The position numbers were made by a program, and so were the translations under genes. From Oncomelania hupensis (taxonomy: Eukaryota > Mollusca > Gastropoda > Littorinimorpha > Pomatiopsidae): 64,000 nt of DNA. The stretch covers positions 89,934,725 through 89,998,724 of the forward strand of contig CM072513.1 of NCBI GenBank assembly GCA_036898135.1. Reading direction: 5' to 3'. Position 1 is the stretch's first letter. Every line of letters begins with the position of its first letter. This document shows positions 11,426 to 23,479 of this stretch, piece by piece. A model generated the notes under the pieces. That model saw only the letters and a program-made list of their open reading frames with translations, did not search any database and was not told the DNA's origin.

Positions 11426-11589
11426 AATAAATAAATCATATTCGCACACTAGATCTTTGATCTTCTTTGGTTTAGACACCCAACTTCAGTCTGTTGGAGA
11501 AATGTACCGCTCTGCAGTTAAGACCATGTGAGATGATTAGTGAAGAACATGATGCATCAACAACACTTCTGCAAGTTCTAGCAATAGGT

Positions 11590-12057
11590 CTATTGCGTAG
11601 AAGGAAGTTTCCTGTACAGTAAATTCGCCTCCAATTGTTCGGCTGTGATAGTTCCCTCTATGCGTTCACAATTAGGGTTAAACACCGAATAGGCGCTCAA
11701 CCCCCTTCTGTTTCGATGTCCAGATCTGGTGTTGAAATAAATAAAAACCAACGCAGACAGTGCAAAGAACACTGCACCAAACTGCAGTTCAATGAAGACT
11801 TTCCAAGCGATCAACCACAGCAAAACTTTCAGTATCAACAGCAGCCAGTCATATTTGCTCCAAGGTGCTGTGGGAACATCTTCAACTTCCTCTTCTTCAT
11901 ACAGCTCATCATCGTGTGACTTTTTATATCCTTTCGTTGTAGCTTTTGTAGACTGCTTTCCGTCTGTTGATACTTCTGATGGGTCTATAGGTATAGTGGA
12001 AGCCATTCCGCTTGTGCTGTGGTTTGTTTCTGCAGTAGAGGATCTCTAGAAAGAGAT

Positions 12058-12112
<55 letters not shown>

Positions 12113-12359
12113 TAACGTTTTCAAAGTTAGTTTTCGCGTCGTCGTCGCTATAATCATGCCACGTAGGTTCAAGTTTTACCACGATCAATACAGTGTAAAC
12201 GCATTGACTACAATTTTTTCATTACTTCTTGCTACTAAATTGCAGACTAAAAGTTAAACTTACCGTCCATGCAAACAATTCAGCTATTTTCTGCCGGGTA
12301 GACCTAGAAGTTTGCTCTTTAATTTTTCTCTGACGAAACTCTGCTAGTTTCGCTTCCAT
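11590..12359 (-). CDS. SAYSD1: SAYSvFN domain-containing protein 1, complete, two exons
   Basis: Minus-strand exons 12359-12264 and 12045-11590 (stop included), phase 0, donor ACG|gtaag, acceptor tttctag|AGA. The product is 183 residues, the length I recall for human SAYSD1. Residues 1-32 are basic and helical (MEAKLAEFRQRKIKEQ). A low-complexity and acidic stretch (DDELYEEEEVEDV) precedes two hydrophobic segments at about 99-117 and 121-137, forming a membrane hairpin. The signature SAYSVFNPNCE is at 149-159, followed by IEGTITAEQLEANLLYR. SAYSD1 is an ER membrane protein linked in the literature to UFM1-dependent quality control of stalled translocons. The first ATG of exon 1 is chosen because it gives the conserved basic N-terminus; a Met at residue 46 would lose it. 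The 218-bp intron contains a (TAA)n run. Confidence 0.93.
12060..12112 (+). repeat. (TAA)n microsatellite in the SAYSD1 intron
   Basis: About 17 TAA units next to the splice acceptor. On the gene strand they read (TTA)n just 5' of tttctag and may form part of the T-rich tract. Confidence 0.95.
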
Positions 12360-12613
12360 GTTGGCATAACAGGGACCGAAACTGATTTCCAGTTCAAAAG
12401 ATTTCGAAACAAATGGACGTATTTTAACTTTTAGCCCAAAAGAGTTTGATTACCTAGACCCTAAACAGTACTAGGTTACATTTTGTTTATACGTGTCTGT
12501 ATCATAACTTTATGTGTGGTGTGGAGTGGGTTGTCACTTCTCTCTTTATTTGGGTACATTTTAAATTTTTGTTGTATCAATTTTTATTCATCAGATTAAC
12601 AAACCCCCGTGAG

Positions 12614-13270
12614 AATGCAGGGGGTTTCAGTATAAATAGTATCCCCACTTTCTGGAAATTTTCATTATGTCCCCTATACGCTGATGTGTCCGGGGACGTT
12701 AATCTACCAAACTAACTAACTGGAAATTTAGTGCTTTAAATTCCCATTGTCGCTGTCTTTCTCCTTTGTTCTTTCTCATTCCTACTCTGTTCTATCAATC
12801 TACTAAACTATACTATCTTCTTCGCTAGACCAATCACCTACCTTTTTTCTTGAAAACTCTTCTGGGACAAAACTCCTCATTTGTGTGCGAGGTCTGTTGG
12901 ATCAGCTTGGGAATATTGGATGCTTTCTGCCAAATGGTCACTGGGGCTTCCTATGATGTTATTATTTGGCAATGTAGGCATTTTATATGTATGTGTTTTG
13001 TTGATATTTTATAATGATGCTTGTATTCTATTTTGTTTTTGTAAACGTGAGTTCGATAAATTAGAGTATAGCCTCAGCGTCCCCTGCGTGGGATATCTTT
13101 ATTGTAAAGTGACCGGCTGGTGGAATGCCTTCAGTGTAACCACTAGGGTTGTTTCGGCGGATCTTTTATGCAAATCAGGGGTGAGTCCTCTTTCAGCAAA
13201 GTTGTGGTCTTCATTTTGTGGTCCTGATTTGGCGCTTTGCAGTCCGCTGGACCCTGTAAGCAATGAATAA
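12614..13270 (+). repeat. Repeat family B, copy 2
   Basis: Runs from cagggggtttcagtataaat to a (TAAC)n-type tail (aataactaactaaa). It contains a 59-bp secondary insertion listed separately. A 129-codon frame in it (about 12881-13270) has counterparts in other copies, but the conservation is that of young repeat copies, not evidence of a gene. Confidence 0.85.
12662..12720 (+). mobile_element. 59-bp micro-insertion with (TAAC)n tail and 9-bp target duplication
   Basis: TGGAAATTT at 12653-12661 is repeated at 12721-12729. Between them is a 59-bp segment ending aaactaactaac that other B copies lack. This is the footprint of an extremely 5'-truncated non-LTR element or SINE with a TAAC tail. Confidence 0.75.
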
Positions 13271-15089
13271 CTAACTAAAATCAGATTAACATAAATTGCA
13301 CTGATAAATATATAATATTTTAAATGCTAAGCTAGAAAGAAAAAAATCCTTTAGCAAAAATAGTTACACAAAATTAATATCAAAGGCTCAATTTACAAGT
13401 TTTAATTCCAGTTTATTATATATTGGGTAATAATGAAGAGCAACCGTTATTATATATTGCATGTAACTAAATGGATGAGCAGAAAATTGCTAAATGAACC
13501 AGAGTTGCAAAAAAGCATGCAAAATGTATCAAAGGCAAGTCATGCAAACATGGCACACAATTAAGTTCTCCAGTTTAATAAATGAAATAAAAATCAAGCA
13601 AAATTAATGCCACAAATGTGATGATGCCCTAAGATACAGTTTCATTGATAAAATTCATGCACTCAACAACCTGCAAGAAATCTCGCACTAAGCAAAAGTC
13701 GAAGGAATCATGATTTTTTTTTCCTCTCAAAAATTCACATTAATTAAAATTTAAATAATCATCTAGTAAAAAACAAATTCAAGGAATGATGATTTTACAA
13801 TAACTTCTTCATGTCCGAATGAGTATTAGCAAAGCTTTAATCACAACCAGCATTTCTAAGAATTTACATTAGTTAATAACCTGAATCAAACATGAATAGC
13901 ATCTAACAACTCAGAACCTCCCTCAGCACTTCTCTGCATCACTTATTTGTATATTGAAATCCATTCCTCATCCATCAGTCCCACAGCCGATTGGGCCGTA
14001 GGAGAAACATGAGGGATGCTGAGGCAGGGAGTTTTCGCCACTTCGGTTTATCTGCAGCTGTTATCTGGAGGCATGGCATATTCAGCACCATCCATGTTTT
14101 GACATTGTCATATTGAAATAGCCTTAGTTAAAATTGTACTAAAAAAAGTACTGTATTAGAACATTTGAATGGCATTAAAAAAAACTGCCACACCCGAAGG
14201 CGTGCTCTCAGCTGAATAAAACTTGGCAGCAACTCTCTAATGACTGACCGTAATACAGTACATGCAATAATTATTAAAAATATAAATACACTAAAAACAT
14301 TAAATTGGGACAGAGGGAATCTGTGTTATAATACTGAGAAAAAAAAACACACCACCAAAGGTAGTTTTCAAAACAAATCACTCGCTTATGGATTTAACAC
14401 TATGCATGTTTACATTTTCTGCTAGTAGTAGAGTATGTGTGTGTGTGGGCACACTTACACAGTGTTATCTGGACAAATCAGTGAACATGAACATAACTTG
14501 TTTTGACATACCTACTTGTTTTGACATCAGAACAATGATCCGCTAGGATTAGGGCTGGGTTAGGGTTAGTGTTCGAACACTTCAAAGTACTTATAAATGG
14601 GGACGAAATATGACCCATTGTTAGCACAACGTATATGGCGTTTCAGGAAAGTCACGATAATACTGTGTACCCCCAGCTGTGTGTGTGTGTGTGTGTGTGG
14701 GTGTGCGCGTAGGTGTGTGTGTGTGTGTGTTTTATTATTGTATATTATTAGTGACATGCCACATTTTCACAGTAGTTTTTGTGAATGCAGATTTCTTGAT
14801 TTGACTTGAAATCAACACACATTCATATTCCAATATTACTATAAATGCTATAGGACTAAACATGCAGTTTTCACAAAAGCGTAATAGTACCTAAATTAAC
14901 CAAGACAAAAATACTGCATGTCACATGAAAATATGTAGGAATGTTCAATGAAAGTTGCTGCATCAGCTGTAACGATGCGGAGACACTTGCCATCTTGGGT
15001 AACGAGCAGACGAGGCGATGAGTATAGATAATGCACTTGCTGTAGGCTGAGCACCTGCAGACAAAGGATCATTTATAAAGTATGATAAG
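13271..15089. other. AT-rich intergenic sequence with a GT microsatellite
   Basis: No gene was recognised. A (GT)n/(GTGTGC) run lies at about 14679-14731. The segment near 13975-14100 has a more even composition and may be an old repeat; I could not assign it. Confidence 0.5.
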
Positions 15090-15926
15090 CCAGTCAGTAT
15101 AGGGGGTGGAGCAGTCTCCAACTTCCGTTTTGAGGATGACGATGGATTGGTGGAGAGGAACAGGAGCTTGGGCAGCTGATACAGAGGCTTGACACCACCT
15201 TCAGAGCCTATGAAATGAAAATGGGTGCAGAGAAAACCAAAATGATGACCAACAAAACCAATGGCATCAACACGGTCCAAGGCCGGTCCCTCGGCACGGT
15301 GCATGGCTTAAAATATTTAGGAGCCATTGTGTCAGACAGTGGGTCCCGGCGTGAGGTGCTCTCCAGGGTCGGGCAGACAGCTGCTGCCCTTACAGGGTTA
15401 GGGCCCATTTGGAGGGACGGGACTATCGGTCTACATTCCGGGGTGGGGCTGCTGCGCTCCTTCGTCATCTCTGTCTTCCTGTGCGCTTGTGGTGCATGGA
15501 CCCTGGCGGCAGATCTGCAGCGAGGGGTGCAGGGCATGGGGATGAAGTGCTGCATGGGGACTTCTGGGCGTTTCCTATACCCAGCACATCACCGGCGACG
15601 GGGTCAGGCAGACAGTCATACAGGTCGTTGGGTGGCACAATGGCATGCTCACAGTGGTGGTGAGATAGAGACTCCGATGGTGTGGCCACGTCGCAGGAGC
15701 ATCGGGCCTTGCAGGGACCATCCTGCAAGGCACGGTGCGGGGAGGCAGAAGAAGAAGGAGACAGAAAAAGAAGTCGGAGGACAACATTCGAGAATGGACT
15801 GGCTTAACACTGAGCGAAGCCATCAGGGTTGCTGAGGACAGAGAAAGTACGCTGGTTAAACAATCGTCTGTGGTGCCCAAACGACCTTCGCGTTAGGGAT
15901 AGGATAGGATAGGATAGGATAGAATA
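15090..15926 (+). pseudogene. Non-LTR retrotransposon (RTE-like) RT C-terminus, (GGATA)n tail
   Basis: The plus strand encodes [38 protein letters not shown] and GRQKKK blocks. Compared with the copies at 19.4 and 53.7 kb this is the C-terminal third of a LINE endonuclease/RT polyprotein (family pattern [10 protein letters not shown] ... ACETWTLTADLQRRIQ ... [12 protein letters not shown]). It is 5'-truncated, shifted in frame in several places and more GC-rich than the other copies. It ends in about five GGATA repeats, the usual 3' signature of such elements. Confidence 0.8.
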
Positions 15927-16154
15927 AGCCAGTGCAATGAATCAAAGAAAAAGCACATCTTAAAGTTAAACCATTCACCTGTAAACCTTTTATCCACCAC
16001 TGAAGGAGTTTTTTCGAAGGCCAAGTTTTATCTTTCATCAAGCAGTTTAACATCACCTTTTCAAGGTACAAGTTTATTCCACATCCTAAACCACAAAGAA
16101 GATGACCTTTGCAACATTTTAATGTTATTTTAGTTTTTTTAAATTCATTATTAG

Positions 16155-16585
16155 CTGGTTATTTTTTATAGCGCTTACCAAGCTCAAGAAATTCTCAAGG
16201 TGCTGGCCAGTACAGGATCTAACCCAAATCTGTCCCCTTCTTGCTTTAGATGCATCGTATGATACCCCAGACGACCAAGCACAATCCTGGGTGACTGACA
16301 ATGGGGAAGAATAGACCTAGTGATTGCTGGGTGTATATATGTTGCTGGCATTCACCCGTAGAGGACAGACTAGACCTCGGATCATGCTCACATCTAAAGG
16401 CAGACCTGCCTACCCCCCTCAGAGTAAAAGCGGGAGACAGGGGATCAAAAAGCAAGAACACAAGTTTTGTACACATTTATAATGAATATTTATGTTACAA
16501 CTTAAGATTAGCCAGACCGTCAAAAGCGTGAGTCTCCCGCCAAAAACGGGAGAGTAGGCAGGTCTGCTAAAGGGTGAGAATACAG
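16155..16585 (-). repeat. Repeat family A copy split by a MITE
   Basis: A landmarks occur on both sides of the 166-bp element at 16401-16566: caagctcaagaaattctcaa to the left and gggtgagaat to the right. Confidence 0.7.
16401..16566. mobile_element. 166-bp hAT-like MITE
   Basis: The ends CAGACCTGCCTAC and GTAGGCAGGTCTG are inverted repeats. The flanks ctaaagg at 16394-16400 and 16567-16573 form a 7-bp duplication (5-6 bp under alternative boundaries). The ends resemble the CAGAGGTGCC(T/A)ACC ends of elements at 44.6 and 60.3 kb. The interior has an inverted gcgggagac/gtctcccgc pair. Confidence 0.75.
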
Positions 16586-16796
16586 ATTTGATTGGATTAA
16601 AGTTTAAAAGACAATGTTACAGACAGTCAATATAGAAAAAAACAACTATTATTAATTATATATAATTATAAAAAGCTCTCACCAAGTCTCTAAACAGAAT
16701 GATAATCATGGAATAACTAGTGTGTGTAGGCACGTGAGAGAGTGTGTTTGTGTGTGTTAGTGTTATTAGTTTTTATACATAATTAAGCTTGCTGTC

Positions 16797-16891
16797 AATC
16801 GTTTATTATGAGTTTTTTTTCGTCTGTTCTATAGTTAAAGTTGTTCTGTATTTATGTAAGTGCCTAGAGCTAAGTCTAGATTAGGCACATA

Positions 16892-16921
<30 letters not shown>
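16797..16921 (+). repeat. Retroelement-like 3' end with (AAT)n tail
   Basis: gtgcctagagctaagtctag then taggcacataaat and about nine AAT units. A similar end (gcctagagctttcgagtagg with ATT repeats) is at about 42618-42670, so this is a dispersed family with a microsatellite tail. Confidence 0.55.
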
Positions 16922-16922
<1 letters not shown>

Positions 16923-17436
16923 TAACCCAAATTCATAGAACTAGTACACACACACACTAACATTTAAAAAACAAAATCTGCTCAAAACGTGTGCCAATGA
17001 AGAATCTAACTCGCGCTGCCTGAGACACCCACTAGACCTGCACAAACTAATTATCCACTGTTCAATTTCAATACCAAATGAAACGTCACCTTGCTGCTTG
17101 GCATCTTTAATAATCCTTGACAGTAAAACTGGGGAATTCACAAGCTGGAATCTGTCGCTCATCTGTAAACTTGGCACTCTCTATTTTTGACATCGGGCTC
17201 CCCGTGTTTTGAAGCCAATCTTTCCTGAAAACCAAAAGAAGTATGGTGATAACGCTTGCCAGAGTTCAAGGAAAAAAGACAGTATTAATACACAGGATGT
17301 CTTTTCTGGTGAAGAACGAGAAGGGCAAAACTACAGAAACTGAAAAATGATCGCAGGATCTTACCAAAACAAATTGAATTTAACTTCTGCAATAATTAAT
17401 TTATCGTTTATGTGCATTAGATTTTTGTATGTAATC
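16922..17436. other. Intergenic sequence without recognised genes
   Basis: Nothing supported. A short degraded A-like phrase (gaatctaactcgcgctgcct) lies near 17002. Confidence 0.4.
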
Positions 17437-17790
17437 ATTCTTATATAGAGCTTTTCCAGCTCAAGTACTGCTTGAGGCGCTGGGCGCTGCAGGCTCTAAC
17501 TAAAGCTGCCCGAGGTGCCCATATCGTCCGATGCCAAGACAACTGAGCACAATCCTGGATGACTTGGTATGTGGGAGAAGGGACTTAGTGCTTGCTGGGA
17601 TAATTTGTGTAGCCGGCCACTCACCCGTCTAAGACAAGAGCATCAGGGCTGGTGTGCATGAACGAACTTAAAAGCCGACTTAGACTTAAGTAGCATGTTT
17701 CAGTGAAGCGTTAAGTCTAAGTCGGCTTTTAAGTTCGTTCATGCACGCCAGCCCAGGGCCTTTCAAAAGTCTGTGCAACTTAACAACTAC
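17437..17790 (-). repeat. Repeat family A copy split by a hairpin element
   Basis: A landmarks from ttccagctcaagtactgctt to ctaagacaagagcatcagg, continuing after the hairpin as cctttcaaaagtctgtgca. Confidence 0.7.
17646..17754. mobile_element. 109-bp near-perfect hairpin (foldback MITE)
   Basis: Arms of about 44 bp (GGGCTGG.GTGCATGAACG ... and its reverse complement) with one mismatch flank a loop of about 21 bp (gtagcatgtttcagtgaagc). It interrupts an A repeat, with CAGG possibly duplicated at both edges. This is a foldback element able to form a hairpin RNA. Confidence 0.8.
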
Positions 17791-19370
17791 AAGGGACAAA
17801 TCAAACGAACATGGATTCCACATCCTCGCGCTTTCCTTGAACAACCCCCTTGACAGTGCCTTGGGCTGTGTTGCACACCCAACCCACACAGTTCCTGCTT
17901 TTGGCAGCTTTCTTTGTGTACTGTAAACAAATAAATAATTTGTCATTTGTATGGGGACAAATGGGTGCACAGGGCAAAGGCAAATCAGAATATTACAAAT
18001 AACAACAAATTGGACAAAGAATGCAAAATAACATCCAATATATCCCATTAAATTAAGAAAAAAAATTACAATTAATATCAGAATATAAAATTCACAAAAA
18101 TTTGCGGCAGAGCAAATATGGTTGCATGGGGCGCAGGTAATGTTTTTATAAAGTTTGGTCGAAATTCGTTCAGTGGTTCTCGAGATATGGCTACAACGGA
18201 CCGATGGACAGACCGACATTTGGCTCACTCTGATCGCCCCCCCTTCTCCTTCCCTCTTTCCTTACCCCCTCAATCCCTTTCCCAGACTATTTTTTTAAAA
18301 ATGAAACAAACTGAAACAGTTGACTTTTATTCTTCATTCGTTTAACGTCTACTAATACCCTTTTATTAGTAGTTTAATGCTGCAAACAATTGTTTCATTG
18401 TTCGCCATTTTGGACAATTGGTTAGCTGTCCTATCCTTTACATGAGATGGGGGAACATTTTCATACAACCTAGATGAAATGTCCCCGAGTACAATACTTT
18501 TATGGAATGCATTACCTTTATTTATGGAAATAACATAAAACAGTTTGAAATGAATAGATGGAAACAGAAATGAATTTTATCTGCGTCTGTTAGAGTGTTT
18601 AGCTTAGTTAGTCATTGCTTATAGGGTACAGCGGACTGCAAAGAGCCATGCCATTTTCACACTACAACACATGTATAGTAGTAATAATTCTAGTACTATT
18701 GTATTGTATAGTAATTAACTCCAGTTTTGTCCAGTAATCAAAGAGTGACTGTGTTATATAATGCCAGTTCTGTAATATGAGAATATAAAATGTTGGTATA
18801 CATGGTCACATTGATGGATTGAGGGCTCTGAGAGCCAGAACTTCTCGATTCAGAAGCAGTTTGTTCCCAGATGCTGTCCTCAGTACATCACCAACCATGG
18901 AATGATCGGTGTAAACTAGATACTCACAACCATTGCTTGATTTGTACCTTTGTGCAATAGTAATATGCTATTCAATACACATTGTTGTGTGTGTATATGT
19001 GTGTGTGTGTGCGTGTTTGTGTGTGTATGTGTGGTGTGTTGTGGTGGTGTAGACTTGGACGTGAAGTTTAACATTCTTAATCATTCTCATCATTTTATTT
19101 AATGCTGTTATATGGTATTTTGTCTTACTTCCAGTGTGTGTGACTCCATAACTTGTAATATATGACTGATGTCGTATGTTTAACACTGTGTTTACCTATC
19201 CTTTAGTGCTATATACATGTTGAATGCCAATGAAGTGTATGACATGATGAATGCATGTGAGGCTGTGCAAGAAAGGATGTATTTTATTGTCGCCATGCCA
19301 CACCAAAATCCTTGTAACATTTTTACTTGGTGAATAAATATTCTTATGTCTTATGTTCTTATGTCTTATG
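17791..19370. other. Intergenic sequence with repeat debris
   Basis: Contains the phrase aagtttggtcgaaattcgtt then cagtggttct near 18150, which recurs in this window in repeats at about 50770 and 61445. A possible LINE tail is at about 18820-18890 (ARTSRFRSSLFPDAV on the plus strand), and a (GT)n run is at about 18985-19035. No gene was recognised. Confidence 0.4.
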
Positions 19371-20096
19371 GATTGGCTGGAGAGGAACAAGAACTTGAAC
19401 AGTTGGTACAGAGGCTTGACACCACCTCCAGAGCCTATGGAATGGAAATAAGTGCAGAGAAAACCAAAATGATTACCAATAACACCAATGGCATCAACAC
19501 GGACGTCAAAGTCCAAGGCTAATCTCTCAATACAGTGCATAGCTTCAAATATTTAGGAGCCATTGTATCAGAAAAGTCCTCTTCAGGATCGCACAAACAA
19601 CTGCTGCACTGACAAGACTGAAGCCCATTTCAAAAGACATGCTGAGCTCCCTTGTCATCTCCATCTTCTTATACGCTTGCGAAACATGGACCCTCACAGC
19701 AGATCTACAACGAAGAATACAAAGCATGGAGATGAGGTGCTACAGAAGACTTCTGGGCATATCCTATACTCAGCACATCACCAATGATGAAGTCCGACAG
19801 ACCATCACACAAGCCATTGGACAACACAATGACATGGTGAAGAAACGGAAATTCCGATGATATGGCCACATCACCAGAGCATCAGGCCTTGCAAAAACCA
19901 TCATGCAAGGCATAGTGCAAGGAGGCAGAAGAAGAGGGAGACAGAAAAAGAGGTGGAAGGAGAACATTCAAAGAATGGACTGGCTTGACACTGAGCGAAG
20001 CCATGAGGGTGGATGAGGACAGAGAAAGATAAAGTACACTGGTTAAACGATCATCTGTGGTGCCCCAACGGCCTTTGAGTTACTGGACAGAATAGG
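19371..20096 (+). pseudogene. Non-LTR retrotransposon (RTE-like) RT C-terminus, copy 2
   Basis: Encodes [70 protein letters not shown] and [12 protein letters not shown] in two or more frames. Relative to the 15.1-kb copy a segment near 19570 is deleted. It ends ttactggacagaataggatt, a decayed GGATA tail. It is 5'-truncated and inactive. Confidence 0.85.
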
Positions 20097-20131
20097 ATTG
20101 TATTAGTAACAACAACAACAACAGAACATAC

Positions 20132-20134
<3 letters not shown>

Positions 20135-20195
<61 letters not shown>
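20135..20195 (+). repeat. (AAT)n microsatellite
   Basis: About 19 AAT units, 3' of the LINE fragment. Confidence 0.95.
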
Positions 20196-20197
<2 letters not shown>

Positions 20198-20284
20198 TAA
20201 TAACAGAAAAATTAGATGGGCAAGGCTATATGACTCAATGTTCCTTATGGAACTCGCAATATTTAACATAAAAATGAGTGCCCT

Positions 20285-21690
20285 GAAAAAAACAAAATGG
20301 CATTAAAATGCAAAGTAATACTGACTTTGATCTTTCTATGCTCTTGACCTTGAGATGACATTGACCTCTGGCTCAAAATACACTCATGTACTATCAAATA
20401 ATCTACAGCAAAAGTTCTGCCCCACTCCCCCAAAAAAACCAACAGTGACTTTAGGATAACCTTGACCTTCAATGACCTTGATCTTGGGATGACCTTGACC
20501 CCCATGTGACTCTCATCCAATAACCCAATGTTGCATACTATGAATTAAATAAACAGCCATTCCATTGTATGATGATCTATTTTTTATGTTTATGCAAGGC
20601 CTAAAAACAATCTATCATCTCCAATTACAACAAGTTTGGACTTTAATAGTTTAGGGTCAAGGTCCCTTTAAAGTACCTAGACTAACTGACTTTGGACAGT
20701 TTGTGATTTTGACCTTGGAGTGAGGTTGACTAAAATTTAGGGTAGATGTGTCTCTTTGATGTTTATCATGCACCAAAAATTCACAAGTTATAAATAACTT
20801 CGAAAAAGGTGAATTTGTTTTAACAGCTGTTATTTTTTACCAACATTTGTTGACCCTGTGCCTTGATCTTGAAGTGAAGTAATTAATTCACTGATCACTT
20901 ATGAGGTATCATGGGTATACACCATCTTACCAAGTTTGGTTGTGATAGTTGAAAAGGTTTCTGAGATATTAATCCACCTGCAAGGTTTGTACAGAGGGAC
21001 CAAGGGACATTTTTTTAAATATCATTTTTGAACTATTTAGGACTCATCTCTCACAGATTTGCACAAATTGGGTGGGGGGGGGAGGGGGGAGTACATAGAC
21101 ATATTATGCATGTGAGTCAAAAAGGTAAAAAACACCAAAAAAACAAACATAAATAAATCCTACATGGCATCCGTACACTTTATACAAAGTTTAAAGAATT
21201 TTATTTTTTAAAAAATATTCACATTTTTTAAATATTACATCATTACCATGATATACATAAATTTTGTTTTAGACTCAAGGCATCTGTACATTGCAATTAC
21301 AGACAAAATTTAAAGGAAACAAACTTAAAAAAAAAAGAATATGCACAAATAACTGTTAACATGATGTTGTGATAATTATGTCATTCGATTTGAATAAGTT
21401 TGGTTTAACCTTTGTTTTAACAGGTACAGTCTAAGTACTTACCAAATTTGAACCAAATCCCTCCAGTAGTTTGGAAGAAAATGGGATTAGAAAAAAGAAA
21501 AGGAAAAAAAAGATGATGTCACCATGACGATATCACCTGGTATGCATTATGTTCTAACTACATACCAAGTTTCAAAGAAATCTGTCCATTTGTTTCAGAG
21601 AAAAGTGAGCAAAAGTCACCTAAGTACAAATGGATGCTGGCCAGCCTGACGACGGATGGATAAAGCCAATAACAATAGGTCCCCAGCTTC
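20285..21690 (+). repeat. Dispersed repeat family D with CCTTGACCTT motifs
   Basis: Recurrent gaccttgaccttcaatgacc phrases and ttaccaagtttggttgtgat near 20930. The 20780-21070 part is found inverted at about 59690-60000 (ggtcaaggtcacagggtcaa; ttgcgcaaatctgtgtgaga). No coding capacity was seen. Similar phrases are common in molluscan noncoding DNA as I recall, but the family name is unknown to me. Confidence 0.6.
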
Positions 21691-21984
21691 GCTCAGGAAC
21701 TAATAAATAAATACAAACAAAATGCAGAGGCTATGACTAAGAGAATGGTAAAGAAGTAAAACACTAAACAGTAAATCTCAGGCCATGTGTACAGATTCTA
21801 AATAAAAGCAATAAATGAATTGTTACAAAAAAATGTAATAATAAGTAACAAATGCGGAAACAACTTGAATCGTGTATGGCTGAGTATTTACAGCCTATTG
21901 CAATAATTGTTCTTTTCTTACCTTTCGAAAGAAAACATCTGAAACAAAACAAGGGAAAAACAACCTTCACTAATAAATGATAAA

Positions 21985-22284
21985 AAGGTAAAAAGAAAGG
22001 TAAAGGTAGTCCCATAGCATTGTGGCCGTAGGGGAGCGTGATGTTGGAGATCACACTTATCTTGGGACAGTGTAATGAGGGTGATGCCCATCTCTCTCCC
22101 TCGCACCTTTACCTTCCCCACCCTTAAGAGAGTAGGTACTCAGTCACAGTTGAGTCAACTGGGGGCGTTGTTATTTGTCGCTTCACGTTTAGCGGTCACC
22201 CATCCAAGTGCTAACCGCACTGGACGGTGCTTAACTTGCGACACACAGTAGTGAGTGCTCCAACCATTGCGCTATCCGACACCC
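21985..22284 (-). repeat. SINE with composite tRNA-like and 5S rRNA-like head (family C), copy 1
   Basis: Read on the minus strand it starts gtgtcggatagcgcaatggt, where TAGCGCAATGG fits a tRNA A box. It continues with aagttaagcaccgtccagtg and gcggttagcacttggatggg then tgaccgc. The latter matches the internal promoter part of 5S rRNA (as I recall, GTTAGTACTTGGATGGG then TGACCG). The body includes ttgactcaactgtgactgag, and the tail is CTTTACCTTT-like. Confidence 0.75.
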
Positions 22285-23000
22285 CAATAAATGATATACA
22301 CAATTAAAATTAGACATAATATTTGCCATATAAATAAACTAACAGTAGTAGCTATACAGCATATTATGTTCATTAGTCAACAAAGTACTGAATAGTAGCA
22401 AGATATAAATAATAATAATACTTTAATTACTTCAATTAAATGAAATTTTTGCCCAATGCCTGTACTCAAGACTATGGCGACCATGACGCACAATCTCCTG
22501 CTTTAAAATGAAAGTAATGTTGAAACTTATCAAACAGCGTAGCCGAGACTGGCCAAGGCTAATCATGTCGATCGCTTCTCCACCATCTCTGCCGCTGGGG
22601 GGGTATAGCCTACCTATTACGCTGGATGACATAATGTTGTTGGACATGCAGTCTCTCCTTCTTCAGTTCGGGAAGTGGGAAGAAATTACTACTTCAAAGA
22701 AAACTGCATTCTGTTTGTAACCAGAGAAGGTGGAGAGGCGACGCAAGCCTTGGCCAATCTCTGCTAAGCAGTGTGGCAACTTAATTACAAAACACTGGCT
22801 TAAAAATAGCCTAGCATTTTATAGCATACAGGCTTTTCATCTCGTACTGAGGGTCACTGACCAATGACCCAAGGTTCCCGACCTATTAATTTCCTTTTTT
22901 ATTTTGGGGAGGGGGGATGAGAGGGGTAAAGTATCCAATTTTTGGGGTGGGGGTGGAGGGTTTCATGCTCTTATTCCAATTTTTTTGTTTGTTTGTTGAC
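22285..23000. other. Intergenic sequence with an imperfect inverted repeat
   Basis: About 22540-22582 (agactggccaaggctaatca) is inversely related to about 22731-22772 (aagccttggccaatctctgc). A 71-codon minus-strand frame between them is not recognised as a gene. A G-rich run lies near 22905-22960. Confidence 0.4.
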
Positions 23001-23117
23001 GTTTTTGTGGTGGGTCGCCCATCCACGTACTAATCCTTCCAGACGTTGCTTAACATGAAGCATTTCTAGGAGTAGGACTATAGGGTGTGCCCCAACCATT
23101 CCACTACTGCGCCACCC
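23001..23117 (-). repeat. 5S-like SINE head, diverged (family C relative)
   Basis: The minus strand reads gggtggcgcagtagtggaat, then atgttaagcaacgtctggaa and ggattagtacgtggatgggc then gacc. This is the same order of tRNA-like A box and 5S-like C box as family C, with a closer 5S match in the gttaagcaacg part. Confidence 0.6.
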
Positions 23118-23479
23118 ATAAACAGTAAAGATTACTAATAAAGGGTTGGGGTGAGTGAAGATAAAATAAGAAATACAACCCCACCATAAACTTCCTTACA
23201 TAGTTGATAGTACTTAGTAAAGAGGGCACTGTGACGTGTGACTGTGAGTGTGACTATACCGAATAATTACCATTTTCCAAGTATTACAATTTACATACAA
23301 TTAATGAATTATAGCTTCATGAATGAAGTTACCTTGAACTATCCCGAATATTTCAAAATCTACAGTTGTAAAATTTCCGGATGAGATAAGAAATTCGGAT
23401 GACATAGCGAGTTTAAATGTAAAGGAAATTCTAGTCAAAAGCTTGTTTAGAAGTTACAAAATCCTTCAAAATGATAAAA

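Noticed and set aside
12881..13270. 129-codon frame with relatives at 27.0 and 63.3 kb
   Set aside because: The similarity extends over non-coding parts of family B and the frames begin and end at different places; this is repeat identity rather than protein conservation.
20285..21690. CCTTGACCTT tracts as clustered nuclear-receptor half-sites
   Set aside because: They are part of a dispersed repeat (family D) with a second copy at 59.7 kb, and nothing ties them to a promoter.
22432..22720. Possible small gene, 71 codons minus or 70 codons plus
   Set aside because: No recognisable domain, no homologous splice pattern, and it overlaps an imperfect inverted repeat.
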